This document shows positions 35,526 through 44,312 of a stretch of 64,000 nucleotides of DNA, piece by piece. This DNA comes from Nonomuraea sp. SBT364. Its GTDB lineage: Bacteria > Actinomycetota > Actinomycetes > Streptosporangiales > Streptosporangiaceae. The notes under the pieces are model-generated. The model was not told the DNA's origin. It saw only the letters and a program-made list of their open reading frames with translations, and did not search any database. Where the stretch lies: positions 1 to 64,000 of the forward strand of contig NZ_LAVL01000024.1 in the NCBI RefSeq assembly GCF_001083785.1. The letters run 5' to 3'. The position numbers and the translations under genes were made by a program. Positions within the stretch are counted from its first letter, which is position 1, and every line of letters begins with the position of its first letter.

Positions 35526-37601
35526 ATGCCAGACATCGCGCCGCTCAGACCGGGAGACCCGCGCAGGCTCGGCGGGCTGGAGCTGCTAGGCCGTCTGGGC
35601 GAAGGTGGGCAGGGCGAGGTCTTCCTGGCCAGAGAGCCTTCCGGCACCCAGGTCGCGGTCAAGTGGCTGCGCCCCGAGTCGGCCGGCGACGAGGTGAGCG
35701 TCGGGCGGTTCCTGCGCGAGGTCCAGGTGGCGCAGCAGGTCGCGCCGTTCTGCACGGCGGCCGTGCTGGGCACCGGTGTCGAGCACGACCGGCCCTACAT
35801 CGTCAGCGAGTTCATCGAGGGCCCGTCGCTGCAGCGGATCGTCCAGCAGGAGGGGCCGCGCGCCGGGTCGACGCTGCACCGGCTGGCCATCGGCACCGCC
35901 ACCGCGCTGGCCGCGATCCACCAGGCCGGGATCGTGCACCGCGACTTCAAGCCGGCCAACGTCATCCTCGGCGCCGACGGGCCTCGGGTGATCGACTTCG
36001 GCATCGCGCGGGCGCTCGACGCGACCTCCACGATCAGCAGCATGCCGGTCGGCACGCCGGCGTACATGCCGCCCGAGCAGATCCTGGGGCACCAGGTGGG
36101 GCCGGCGGCCGACATGTTCTCGTGGGCCGGCACGATGGTCTACGCGGCCTCCGGGCGGGCCCCGTTCGGCAGCGACACCATGCCGGCGGTGATCAACCGG
36201 GTGCTCAACCAGCCGCCCGACGTCATCGAGCTCGACGGGTCGCTGCGCGAGGTCGTGATGGCCTGCCTGAGCAAGGACCCGGCGCAGCGGCCCAGCGCCG
36301 AGCAGGTGATCATGCGGCTGCTGCAGCGGCCGATGGCGCCGGGCTCCGGCATCCTCGCGCAGGGCTCGGCGGCCGCTGTACCTGCCGCTGCGCCTTCCTC
36401 TGCGCCTGCCGCTGTACCGGCTCCGCCGTGGGCCTCGCCGGCCCAGTATCAGCCGCCGACCGCTCCCAGCGGGTATCCGCAGCAGCCCTACGTGCCGGCG
36501 CGGCCGCCCAAGCGCTCGCCCAGGACGTCGCTGATCATGGGCGTGACGGTGGGCTGCGCGTTGCTGCTGCTGGCCGGGGTGGTGACGATCATCCGGCTCG
36601 ACAAGACCCCGGCCGTCGCGACGCAGTCGCACTCGCCATCGCCCACCCGGTCCAGCTCCACACCGACCGCGAGGCCGACGCCCACCACCACCGAGGTCCC
36701 GCCCAAGGGCACGGCCAGGGCGCTCCCCGGCGCCTCGGCGACACTCTACGAGCACCCGTCCGACGCGATCACGCTCACCTCGTACGAGGTCTACAACGAG
36801 TCGGGCAAGGAGTGGACGGACTACGCCAGGAAGTCGCTGCGCGGGAAGTTCACCAAGTATCCGCGCAACAAGGAGTCGATGGTCTCGCCCGACGGCCGTT
36901 TCCTGGCCGCCCGCGGCAAGGAGTTCGACTCCGACGACTACGACTTCATCGACATCATCGACCAGCGGACGGGCGAGAAGAACACGGTCACGACGGTGAA
37001 GGCGCCGCTGGAGAGCACGATCCGGTCGTGGTCGCAGGACGGCACCAAGCTCCTGCTCAACATCGAGGAGGAGAAGGACGACGAGTGGTACTACATCGGA
37101 TTCGCCGTCATCGACGTTAAATACCGCGTTCCCAAGATCTCGCTGGTGCGTGACAAGCAGGTACAGGAGACCGGCTTCGGCTGGGACGCCGAGGAGCAGG
37201 GCGCGGTCAACGTCTACGGCGGCAAGAACAAGGGCCTGCGCTTCTACGACGCCGCCGGTGAGAAGGTCCGCGACGCGCCCGGCATCGGTGCGCCGGCGTC
37301 GGGCACGTCGGCGATGTTCTCCCCGTCGGGCGCGGCGTTCGTCACCAACTGTCCCAACGGCGGCGACGGCGACCACTGCGTCTGGGACTCCCGGACCGGC
37401 AAGCGCCTGCGCACCTTCACCTCCGACTGCGACAAGGTGCTCGGCTGGTACGACGAGACCCACCTCTACTGCTGGGAGCAGGACAACGAGACCAAGGACA
37501 CGGTCCAGGTGGTCGACTTCCGCGGCAAGCTGGTGCGCAAACTGCTCGACATCACCGACGACGTGGACTTCAGCCCGATCTACACCTTCAATCCGCGTTG
37601 A
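35526..37601 (+). CDS. Membrane Ser/Thr protein kinase with extracellular propeller-like domain
   Basis: A 691-residue Hanks-type kinase. Residues 14-280 are the kinase: GRLGEGGQGEV loop, Lys46 in VAVKWL, catalytic HRDFKPANV near 137 and DFG near 157. A Pro/Ala linker follows, then one membrane helix (about 334-357, LIMGVTVGCALLLLAGVVTI) and a Thr/Ser/Pro stalk. The outer 300 residues have WD-like repeats (VSPDGRFLAA, SQDGTKLLLN, FSPSGAAFVT). It presumably senses an outside ligand and phosphorylates cytoplasmic targets. ATG at 35526 is preferred over the one at 35493 because the kinase fold begins there. A propeller lipoprotein gene follows 39 bp later. Confidence 0.88.
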   Translation: MPDIAPLRPGDPRRLGGLELLGRLGEGGQGEVFLAREPSGTQVAVKWLRPESAGDEVSVGRFLREVQVAQQVAPFCTAAVLGTGVEHDRPYIVSEFIEGPSLQRIVQQEGPRAGSTLHRLAIGTATALAAIHQAGIVHRDFKPANVILGADGPRVIDFGIARALDATSTISSMPVGTPAYMPPEQILGHQVGPAADMFSWAGTMVYAASGRAPFGSDTMPAVINRVLNQPPDVIELDGSLREVVMACLSKDPAQRPSAEQVIMRLLQRPMAPGSGILAQGSAAAVPAAAPSSAPAAVPAPPWASPAQYQPPTAPSGYPQQPYVPARPPKRSPRTSLIMGVTVGCALLLLAGVVTIIRLDKTPAVATQSHSPSPTRSSSTPTARPTPTTTEVPPKGTARALPGASATLYEHPSDAITLTSYEVYNESGKEWTDYARKSLRGKFTKYPRNKESMVSPDGRFLAARGKEFDSDDYDFIDIIDQRTGEKNTVTTVKAPLESTIRSWSQDGTKLLLNIEEEKDDEWYYIGFAVIDVKYRVPKISLVRDKQVQETGFGWDAEEQGAVNVYGGKNKGLRFYDAAGEKVRDAPGIGAPASGTSAMFSPSGAAFVTNCPNGGDGDHCVWDSRTGKRLRTFTSDCDKVLGWYDETHLYCWEQDNETKDTVQVVDFRGKLVRKLLDITDDVDFSPIYTFNPR

Positions 37602-37640
37602 CCCGTGAACCGGCCGGGCGCGCGATCCGTGAAGTAGGAC

Positions 37641-39566
37641 ATGAAGACGCCGATCCGCCCGGCCGTCGCCGTCGCGGCCCTCGCGACGGCCCTGGCCGCC
37701 TGCACGACCCCCGCCCCGGCCGACCCGCCCGCCGTCCAGAAGACGCAGCTGGGCGCCGTCCGCCTGGTCGCCTACAGCGACTGCGACGACCTGCTCGCCG
37801 GCCTGCGCGAGAAGGCGGCCGCCAACGTCGGCCCGTGGGGCTTCGGCGGGGGCTACGCGCTGTTCAAGGCGGACGACCAGGCGGCGACCGCCCGGGAGAG
37901 CAAGGTCGCCCAGACCCCCGACCACTCCACCACGAACGTGCACGAAGCCGGTGTGGACGAGCCGGACCTGGTCAAGACCGACGGAAACCGTGTCTTCACC
38001 GTCAACGGCGGCACCCTGCGCGTCATCGACACCGCCACCAAGAAGGTCACCGGCTCGGTCGACCTGACCGCCGACGGCGAACGCGGCTACGCGCCCAGCA
38101 GCCTGCTCGTCTCCGGTGACCGGGCGCTGGTGATGTTCCAGGGCGGCAGCCCGGTCATGGACCGCGGCTTCGCCCCCGTCGGCGACACCCGCTACGTGCT
38201 CGTGGACGTGTCCGGACAGCCGAAGGTCCTCGGCTCGGTCACGCCGGAGGGCTCCCACGTCGACGCCCGCATGGTCGGCTCGACCGTCCGGCTGATCACC
38301 CGCAACCAGCCCCGCATCACCTTCCCACAGCCCAAGGACACCACCCCGGAGGCCGAACGGACCAGGGTCAACCAGCAGGCGATCCGTCAGGCCCCCGCCG
38401 ACGCCTGGCTGCCCGAGATCGAGATCACCGACGCCTCGGGCGCCACGACCAAGAAGCAGGTCCCCTGCGAGCGGGTCAGCCACCCCGCCGACTACACCGG
38501 CACCTCGCTGCTGACCGTGCACACGCTCGACCTCGCACGGGGGCTCACCGCCGAGGGCACCGACCCGATCAGCCTGGCCGCCGACGGCGACATCGTGTAC
38601 GGCACCGGCCAGAGCCTGTACGTGGCCAGCAACCCGCGCTGGTGGATGCCCGTCGGGATCGCCATCAGCGACACCCCGGTGCCGCCGGCCAAGGAGCCGA
38701 CGCCCCGGGAGCCGAAGCTCCCGCCGGAGGAGACGGAGGTGCACCGGTTCGACATCGGCGGCTCCGGCGCCCCCGCGTACGTGGCCTCGGGCAAGGTGCC
38801 CGGCCGGCTGCTCAACCAGTATTCGCTCTCCGAGCACGAGGGCCACCTGCGCGTGGCCACCACGCTCAACTCCGTCGACGCCAAGACCAGCTCCAGCAGC
38901 GTGCACGTGCTCGACGCCGCCACCTTGGCCGAGGTCGGCAAGGTCGGCGGGCTGGGCGAGGGCGAGCGCATCTACTCGGTCAGGTTCATCGGCCCGGTCG
39001 GCTACGTCGTCACCTTCCGCCAGGTGGACCCGCTCTACACGCTGGACCTGCGCGACCCGGCCGCCCCCAGGGTCACCGGCGAACTGAAGATCACCGGCTA
39101 CTCGGCGTACCTGCACCCGGCGGGCGACGGGCGGCTGATCGGCATCGGCCAGGAGGCCAGCGAGGAGGGCCGCACCCGGGGCACCCAGGTCTCCCTCTTC
39201 GACGTCAGCGACCCGGCGAAGCCCGGCAGGCTGTCGCAGTTCTTCCAGGAGAACTCCGGCTCCGAGGCCGAGTGGGACCCGCACGCGTTCCTCTACTGGC
39301 CCAAGACCGGCACCGCGGTCATCCCGCTCAACAGCTACACCGAGCGCAGCCAGCGGACGGGCGCGATGGTTCTGCGGATCACCGATGCCGAGATCGCCAA
39401 GGTCGGCTTGATCGAGCACCCGGCGCCGCGCGGCGAGTCCTACCAGCCGGGCATCCAGCGCTCGATGATCATCGGTGACGCCGTCTGGACGTTCTCCTAC
39501 ACGGGAGTCCAGGTCAACGACGCCGCCACGCTGGCCGAGCAGGCCTGGATCCCGCTGGAGTCATGA
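37641..39566 (+). CDS. Propeller-domain secreted lipoprotein (Beta_propel family)
   Basis: A 641-residue exported lipoprotein. The lipobox LAAC places the modified cysteine at residue 21. The segment STTNVHEAGVDEPDLVKTDG is diagnostic of the Beta_propel (PF09826-type) family, secreted proteins of unknown role predicted to form a propeller. It is probably co-transcribed with the kinase upstream (39-bp gap), so it could be a ligand-binding partner of the kinase's outer domain; this is inference. Its last 6 nt overlap the convergent glpD gene. Confidence 0.83.
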   Translation: MKTPIRPAVAVAALATALAACTTPAPADPPAVQKTQLGAVRLVAYSDCDDLLAGLREKAAANVGPWGFGGGYALFKADDQAATARESKVAQTPDHSTTNVHEAGVDEPDLVKTDGNRVFTVNGGTLRVIDTATKKVTGSVDLTADGERGYAPSSLLVSGDRALVMFQGGSPVMDRGFAPVGDTRYVLVDVSGQPKVLGSVTPEGSHVDARMVGSTVRLITRNQPRITFPQPKDTTPEAERTRVNQQAIRQAPADAWLPEIEITDASGATTKKQVPCERVSHPADYTGTSLLTVHTLDLARGLTAEGTDPISLAADGDIVYGTGQSLYVASNPRWWMPVGIAISDTPVPPAKEPTPREPKLPPEETEVHRFDIGGSGAPAYVASGKVPGRLLNQYSLSEHEGHLRVATTLNSVDAKTSSSSVHVLDAATLAEVGKVGGLGEGERIYSVRFIGPVGYVVTFRQVDPLYTLDLRDPAAPRVTGELKITGYSAYLHPAGDGRLIGIGQEASEEGRTRGTQVSLFDVSDPAKPGRLSQFFQENSGSEAEWDPHAFLYWPKTGTAVIPLNSYTERSQRTGAMVLRITDAEIAKVGLIEHPAPRGESYQPGIQRSMIIGDAVWTFSYTGVQVNDAATLAEQAWIPLES

Positions 39567-41297
39567 CCGCTCGGGCGCGGCCACCGGCACGATCTCGGGC
39601 GCGCCCAGCCTGATGGCGTCGGCCGCGTGGTCGGTGTCCTGCTCCTGCGACAGCCGCTCGGCCTCGACCCGCTTGGTGAAGTACTCGACCTCCCGCTTGA
39701 CCTGCTCGCCGTCCCAGCCCAGCGGCCCGGCGAGCAGCTCGGCGGCCTCCTGCGCGACGGCCTGGCCGCGGTGGAAGGTCTCGATCGAGATGTGCGTACG
39801 GCGTGTCAGCACGTCGTTGAGATGCCGGGCGCCCTCGTGGGTGGCGGCGTACACCACCTCGGCGCGCAGGTAGTCGTCGGCCCCCGCCAGCGGCCGGGCC
39901 AGCGACGGGTCGTCGTCGATCAGCTCCAGCACCTCGTCGATGAGCGAGCCGTAGCGCTGCAGCAGGTGCTCGATCCTGGCCACGTGCAGCCCGGACTGGT
40001 GCGCCAGCCGATGCCTGGCGTTCCACAGCGCCTGGTAGCCCTCGGCCCCGGCCAGCGGGATCCGGTCCGTGCACGAGCGCGGCACCCGCTGGTCGAGCCC
40101 GTGCGCCACGGCGTCGACGGCGTCCTTGGCCATGACGCGGTAGGTCGTGTACTTGCCTCCGGCGATCATCACCAGCCCCGGCACCGGGTGCGCCACCACG
40201 TGCTCGCGCGACAGCTTGGACGTCTCGTCCGACTCGCCGGACAGCAGCGGCCGCAGCCCCGCGTAGACGCCCTCCACGTCGTCCCTGGTCAGCGGTACGG
40301 ACAAGACCTCGTTGACGTGGTCGAGCAGGTAGTCGATGTCGGCCCGGGAGGCCGCCGGGTGCGCCTTGTCCAGGGTCCACTCGGTGTCGGTGGTGCCGAT
40401 GATCCAGTGCCGGCCCCACGGGATCACGAAGAGCACGGACTTCTCCGTACGCAGGATGAGCCCCGTCAGGGAGTGGATGCGGTCACGCGGCACCACCAGA
40501 TGGATGCCCTTGGACGCGCGCACGTGAATCTGCCCGCGCCCGCCCACCAGCTCCTGGATGTCGTCGGTCCACACGCCGGTGGCGTTGACCACCTGCTGCG
40601 CCCGCACGTCGAGCTCGTCGCCGCTCTCCAGGTCGCGCACCCGCACCCCGGTGACCCGCTCGCCCTCGCGCAGGAAGCCGACGGCCTGGGCCCGCGGCGC
40701 CACCTGGGCGCCGTAGGTGGCGGCGGTGCGGAGCATGGTCATCACGTAACGGGCGTCGTCGACCTGCGCGTCCCAGTACTGCACGGCGCCGGTGAACGCG
40801 GTGCGCTTGAGCGCCGGTGCCAGCCGCAGCGCCCGGCTCCTGGACAGGTGCCGGTGCCCCGGCACGCCCCTGGTCAGCCCGGAGGCGAACCCCAGCGTGT
40901 CGTAGAGCGCCACCCCCGCGCCCACGTACGGGCGCTCCCAGCCCAGATGGGTCATCGGGAACAGGAACGGCACCGGCCGCACCAGGTGCGGGGCGATCCG
41001 CTGGAGCAGCAGCGCGCGCTCCTGCAGCGCCTCCCTGACCAGCTCGAAGTTGAGCTGTTCGAGATAGCGCAGACCGCCGTGGATCAGCTTGGACGAACGT
41101 GAGGAGGTGCCGGAGGCGAAGTCGCGGGCCTCGACCAGCCCCACCTCCAGCCCGCGTGTGGCGGCGTCGAGCGCGATGCCCGCACCGACCACGCCGCCGC
41201 CGACCACGACCACGTCCAGCTCGCGCCCGGCCATCGTCTCCAGCGCCGCGCTCCGCTCGGCGGGCCCGAGCCGGGCCACACCCCTTCCGGCCGCCAT
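39561..41297 (-). CDS. glpD: Aerobic glycerol-3-phosphate dehydrogenase
   Basis: A 578-residue FAD enzyme. LDVVVVGGGVVGAGIALDAATRG is the FAD-binding loop; SSKLIHGGLRYLEQ and AGGKYTTYR are typical of GlpD. It oxidises glycerol-3-phosphate to dihydroxyacetone phosphate at the membrane, passing electrons to quinone. ATG at 41297 with AGGGGGAG just upstream is the start; the frame extends further without homology. It lies 114 bp downstream of deoR on the same strand; triose production links it loosely to the amino-sugar operon. Confidence 0.93.
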   Translation of the reverse strand: MAAGRGVARLGPAERSAALETMAGRELDVVVVGGGVVGAGIALDAATRGLEVGLVEARDFASGTSSRSSKLIHGGLRYLEQLNFELVREALQERALLLQRIAPHLVRPVPFLFPMTHLGWERPYVGAGVALYDTLGFASGLTRGVPGHRHLSRSRALRLAPALKRTAFTGAVQYWDAQVDDARYVMTMLRTAATYGAQVAPRAQAVGFLREGERVTGVRVRDLESGDELDVRAQQVVNATGVWTDDIQELVGGRGQIHVRASKGIHLVVPRDRIHSLTGLILRTEKSVLFVIPWGRHWIIGTTDTEWTLDKAHPAASRADIDYLLDHVNEVLSVPLTRDDVEGVYAGLRPLLSGESDETSKLSREHVVAHPVPGLVMIAGGKYTTYRVMAKDAVDAVAHGLDQRVPRSCTDRIPLAGAEGYQALWNARHRLAHQSGLHVARIEHLLQRYGSLIDEVLELIDDDPSLARPLAGADDYLRAEVVYAATHEGARHLNDVLTRRTHISIETFHRGQAVAQEAAELLAGPLGWDGEQVKREVEYFTKRVEAERLSQEQDTDHAADAIRLGAPEIVPVAAPERS

Positions 41298-41344
41298 GAC
41301 TCCCCCTGGGTATGGGCTTGCATTGATCCCATACTTACCCCTTA

Positions 41345-41414
41345 ACACACGGATCACCTTCGCAGGGCGGGAGCACCTCACACACCGATCACCTTCGCAG
41401 GGCGGGAGTGCTCA
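41345..41414. repeat. Tandem 35-bp direct repeat at the 3' end of deoR
   Basis: Two copies of a 35-bp unit (41345-41379 and 41380-41414) share the core gatcaccttcgcagggcggg; the second copy contains the deoR stop codon. The same gatcac-ttc core recurs once more inside the last codons of deoR (41420-41429). The array looks like a partial duplication of the gene's 3' end. It lies in the deoR-glpD gap and could influence termination or the glpD promoter. Confidence 0.75.
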
Positions 41415-42182
41415 GGCGCGGATCACTTTCACGCCGGCTTCGGTGAGCGTGGTGGTGACGGCGTCGGGCAGCTGGGCGTCGGTGACGAGCGTGTCGATCT
41501 GCCCGATGGGGCAAATACGGGAAAATGCCCTCTTACCGATTTTCGAGGAATCCGCCACCACCACGACCTGCGCGGCCCGGCTGATGAGCTGGTGGTTGAC
41601 CGCGGCCTCCCCCTCGTGATGCGCCGAGGCGCCCAGCGCCACGTCCAGGCCGTCGACGCCGAGGAATGCCACGTCCATCGTCACCTGGTCGAGCACCCCG
41701 GAGGCGAGCGGGCCGATCAGCTCATAGGACTGCTGCCTGGCCACCCCGCCCGTGACCACGATCTTGACGTGCCGGCGCACGGTCAGCTCGGCGGCGATGT
41801 TGAGCGCGTTGGTGACGATCGTGAAGCCGGACTCCAGCGCGGCCTGCGTGGCCAGGGTGCGGGCCAGCTCGGAGGTCGTGGTGCCGCCGTTCATGCCGAC
41901 CACCGCGCCCGGCTGCACCAGTTCGGCGGCGGCGGCCGCGATGCGCTGCTTCTCGTCGGCGTGCCTGGCCGTCTTGTAGCGCAGCGGCAGGTCGTAGCTG
42001 ACGCTCTGGGCGACCGCCCCGCCGCGCGTGCGCATGAGCATCTGCTGCTGGGCGAGCTGGTCGAAGTCGCGGCGGATCGTCGCGGTGGAGACGTCGAGCT
42101 GCTGGGCCGCCTCCTCGACGGTCAGGCGGCCTTCCTGGCTGAGCAGCTCAAGAATCGCGTTCCACCGATCGTAACGGGACAC
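41412..42182 (-). CDS. DeoR-family sugar-phosphate-responsive repressor
   Basis: A 256-residue DeoR/GlpR-type regulator. The HTH is LTVEEAAQQLDVSTATIRRDFDQL (residues about 20-45); the DeoR C-terminal sensor domain has GMNGGTTTSELAR and FLGVDGLD, the sugar-phosphate-binding part. GTG at 42182 is chosen for AAGGGAGG 7 nt upstream. It is divergent from the amino-sugar operon with an inverted-repeat operator in the gap, and is most probably its repressor (AgaR/NagR role). Confidence 0.88.
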   Translation of the reverse strand: MSRYDRWNAILELLSQEGRLTVEEAAQQLDVSTATIRRDFDQLAQQQMLMRTRGGAVAQSVSYDLPLRYKTARHADEKQRIAAAAAELVQPGAVVGMNGGTTTSELARTLATQAALESGFTIVTNALNIAAELTVRRHVKIVVTGGVARQQSYELIGPLASGVLDQVTMDVAFLGVDGLDVALGASAHHEGEAAVNHQLISRAAQVVVVADSSKIGKRAFSRICPIGQIDTLVTDAQLPDAVTTTLTEAGVKVIRA

Positions 42183-42250
42183 GATCAGCCTCCCTTCGCC
42201 GGATCCGTCAGGGGGCAAGCGTGGCACAGCGACGAGGTCCGAGCCACCAG

Positions 42251-42289
42251 TGTCCATTAGTGCTCTATTCTGCTATAAACAACGCAGAA
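42251..42289 (+). promoter_or_regulatory. Promoter and operator of the amino-sugar operon
   Basis: TTCTGC (42268-42273) and GCAGAA (42284-42289) form an exact inverted repeat with a 10-nt spacer. A sigma-70-like pair overlaps it: TGTCCA (42251-42256), 17-nt gap, TATAAA (42274-42279). A repressor on this site would cover the -10. GGAGG (42300-42304) then precedes the TTG start at 42310. Confidence 0.68.
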
Positions 42290-42309
42290 ACGAACATTCG
42301 GAGGTAGCG

Positions 42310-43182
42310 TTGCCCACCCACACCGAGGCCGAGATCGCGTCCCAGCCCGAGTGCTGGCGCCGTGCCGTCGCCGACGTCCCGGCAGGCGCGCTGCCCCGGC
42401 CGGGCGAGCGGGTCGCCGTCGTCGGCTGCGGCACCTCGTGGTTCATCGCCATGGCCTACGCGACCCTGCGCGAGCGCGCCGGGCAGGGCGAGACCGACGC
42501 GTTCGCCGCCTCCGAGGCCCCCGCCGGCCGGAGCTACGACCGCGTGCTCGCGCTCACCCGCTCCGGCACCACCACCGAGGTGCTCGACCTGCTCGGCCGG
42601 ACCGGCACCCCGTCCACGGCCATCACCGCCGACCCGAACACGCCGATCAGGACCGCCGCTGACGAGCTCGTCGTGCTCGACTACGCCGACGAGCGGTCCG
42701 TCGTGCAGACCCGCTTCGCCACCACCCAGCTCGCCCTGCTCCGCGCCAGCCTCGGCGAGGACCTCGGCCAGGCCATCGCCGACGCCGAGCCGGCCGTCGC
42801 CGAGCCGCTGCCGGACGAGCTGGTCGCCGCCGAGCAGTTCAGCTTCCTGGGCTCCGGCTGGTCGGTCGGCCTGGCGCAGGAGGCCGCGCTGAAGATGCGC
42901 GAGGCGTCCCGCTCGTGGACCGAGGCGTACCCGGCGATGGAATACCGTCACGGCCCGATCAGCATCGCCGGGCCCGGCCGCGTCACCTGGATGCTCGGCA
43001 CCGCCCCCGAGGGCCTGCTCGAACAGGTCGAGGCCACCGGCGGCACGTTCGTGGAGAGCGGGCTGGACCCGATGGCCGAGCTGATCCGGGCCCAGCGGGT
43101 CGCGGTCGCCCGCGCGTTCGCCCGAGGACTGAACCCCGACGAGCCCATGCACCTCACGCGATCTGTGATCCTTTCTTCATGA
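42310..43182 (+). CDS. agaS: SIS-domain sugar isomerase/deaminase (AgaS-like)
   Basis: A 290-residue protein with two SIS domains: VAVVGCGTSWFIAMAYATL, SRSGTTTEVLDLL, FLGSGWSVGLAQEAALKMREA and YPAMEYRHGPIS, the latter typical of GlmS/AgaS-type isomerases. AgaS turns galactosamine-6-phosphate into tagatose-6-phosphate with loss of ammonia. TTG at 42310 is chosen because GGAGG lies 5 nt upstream; an in-frame ATG at 42250 would begin before the predicted promoter. The stop overlaps nagA (ATGA). Confidence 0.8.
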   Translation: MPTHTEAEIASQPECWRRAVADVPAGALPRPGERVAVVGCGTSWFIAMAYATLRERAGQGETDAFAASEAPAGRSYDRVLALTRSGTTTEVLDLLGRTGTPSTAITADPNTPIRTAADELVVLDYADERSVVQTRFATTQLALLRASLGEDLGQAIADAEPAVAEPLPDELVAAEQFSFLGSGWSVGLAQEAALKMREASRSWTEAYPAMEYRHGPISIAGPGRVTWMLGTAPEGLLEQVEATGGTFVESGLDPMAELIRAQRVAVARAFARGLNPDEPMHLTRSVILSS

Positions 43183-44312
43183 GCCTTACTCTCGCCGACG
43201 CCCGCATCGTGACCCCCGAGGGAGTGCACGAGGGGTGGCTGACCATCGAAGACGGCCGCATCACGCACGTGGGCCACGGCAGCGCCCCCCGCCCGGGTCA
43301 CAGCCTGGGCGGGCGGCACGTGGTGCCCGGCTTCGTCGACATGCACAACCACGGCGGCGCGGGCGGGTCGTTCCCGTCCGGCGAGCAGGACAAGGCGCGT
43401 GACGCCGTGGCGCTGCACGAGCGTCACGGCACCACGACCCTGGTGGCCAGCCTGGTCACCGACTCACTCGACCGGCTGACCCGGGCCGCCGCGTCGCTGG
43501 CCGAGCTGTGCGACGACGGCCTGCTGGCCGGCATCCACTTCGAAGGCCCGTACATCGCCAAGGCGCGCTGCGGCGCGCACAACCCCGCGCTGCTGCGCGA
43601 GCCGTCGCCGCAGGAGTTCGCCGGGCTGGTCAAGGCCGGGCGCGGGCACGTACGCATGCTGACGATCGCCGGCGAGCTGCCCGGCGCACTCGACACGATC
43701 AGGCTGGCCGTCTCCGAGGGCGTGATCGCCGCGCTGGGCCACACCAGCGCCGACTACGACCTGGCCCGCGAGACCATCGAGGCCGGCGTCACCGTCGCCA
43801 CCCATCTCTACAACGCGATGCCGCAGCTCGGCCACCGCGACCCGGGCCCGATCGCGGCCCTGCTGGAGGACGAGCGGGTCACGGTCGAGCTGGTCAACGA
43901 CGGCGTCCACGTGCATACGGCGATGCTCAGGCTGGCCTGCGAGGTGGCCGGGCCGGGACGCACGGCGCTGATCACCGACGCGATGATGGCCACCGGGCTG
44001 AGCGACGGCGAATACCCGCTCGGGTCGATGGCCGTGCGCGTCGTCGACGGCGTCGCCCGGCTGGTCGAGGGCGGCTCGATCGCGGGCTCCACGCTGACCA
44101 TGGACGTGGCCTTCCGGCGGGCCGTGCGGGAGATGGGGCTGTCGCTGCCCGACGCGGCGCAGATCGCCTCGCTGACCCCGGCGCGGGTGCTCGGCCTGGC
44201 CGACCGCGTCGGCTCGATCGCCGTCGGCAAGTCGGCCGACCTGGTGGTGCTGACGGATGAGCTGGAGGTGGCCGGGGTGATGAAGCGCGGCGACTGGATC
44301 ACGGAGCCCTGA
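43179..44312 (+). CDS. nagA: N-acetylglucosamine/galactosamine-6-phosphate deacetylase
   Basis: A 377-residue NagA-family amidohydrolase with all hallmark residues: DMHNHG, metal Glu in IHFEGPYI, His in LGHTSADYD and ATHLYNAM, and catalytic Asp in LITDAMMA. It removes the acetyl group from GlcNAc-6-P or GalNAc-6-P. Overlaps the SIS gene by 4 nt and the kinase gene by 1 nt. With AgaS, a PfkB kinase and a class II aldolase around it, GalNAc-6-P (AgaA role) is as likely as GlcNAc-6-P. Confidence 0.9.
   Translation: MSLTLADARIVTPEGVHEGWLTIEDGRITHVGHGSAPRPGHSLGGRHVVPGFVDMHNHGGAGGSFPSGEQDKARDAVALHERHGTTTLVASLVTDSLDRLTRAAASLAELCDDGLLAGIHFEGPYIAKARCGAHNPALLREPSPQEFAGLVKAGRGHVRMLTIAGELPGALDTIRLAVSEGVIAALGHTSADYDLARETIEAGVTVATHLYNAMPQLGHRDPGPIAALLEDERVTVELVNDGVHVHTAMLRLACEVAGPGRTALITDAMMATGLSDGEYPLGSMAVRVVDGVARLVEGGSIAGSTLTMDVAFRRAVREMGLSLPDAAQIASLTPARVLGLADRVGSIAVGKSADLVVLTDELEVAGVMKRGDWITEP

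Noticed and set aside
35586..39419. Long minus-strand open frame opposite the kinase and lipoprotein genes
   Set aside because: Both plus-strand proteins have all family motifs; the opposite frame has no ribosome site or recognisable domain.
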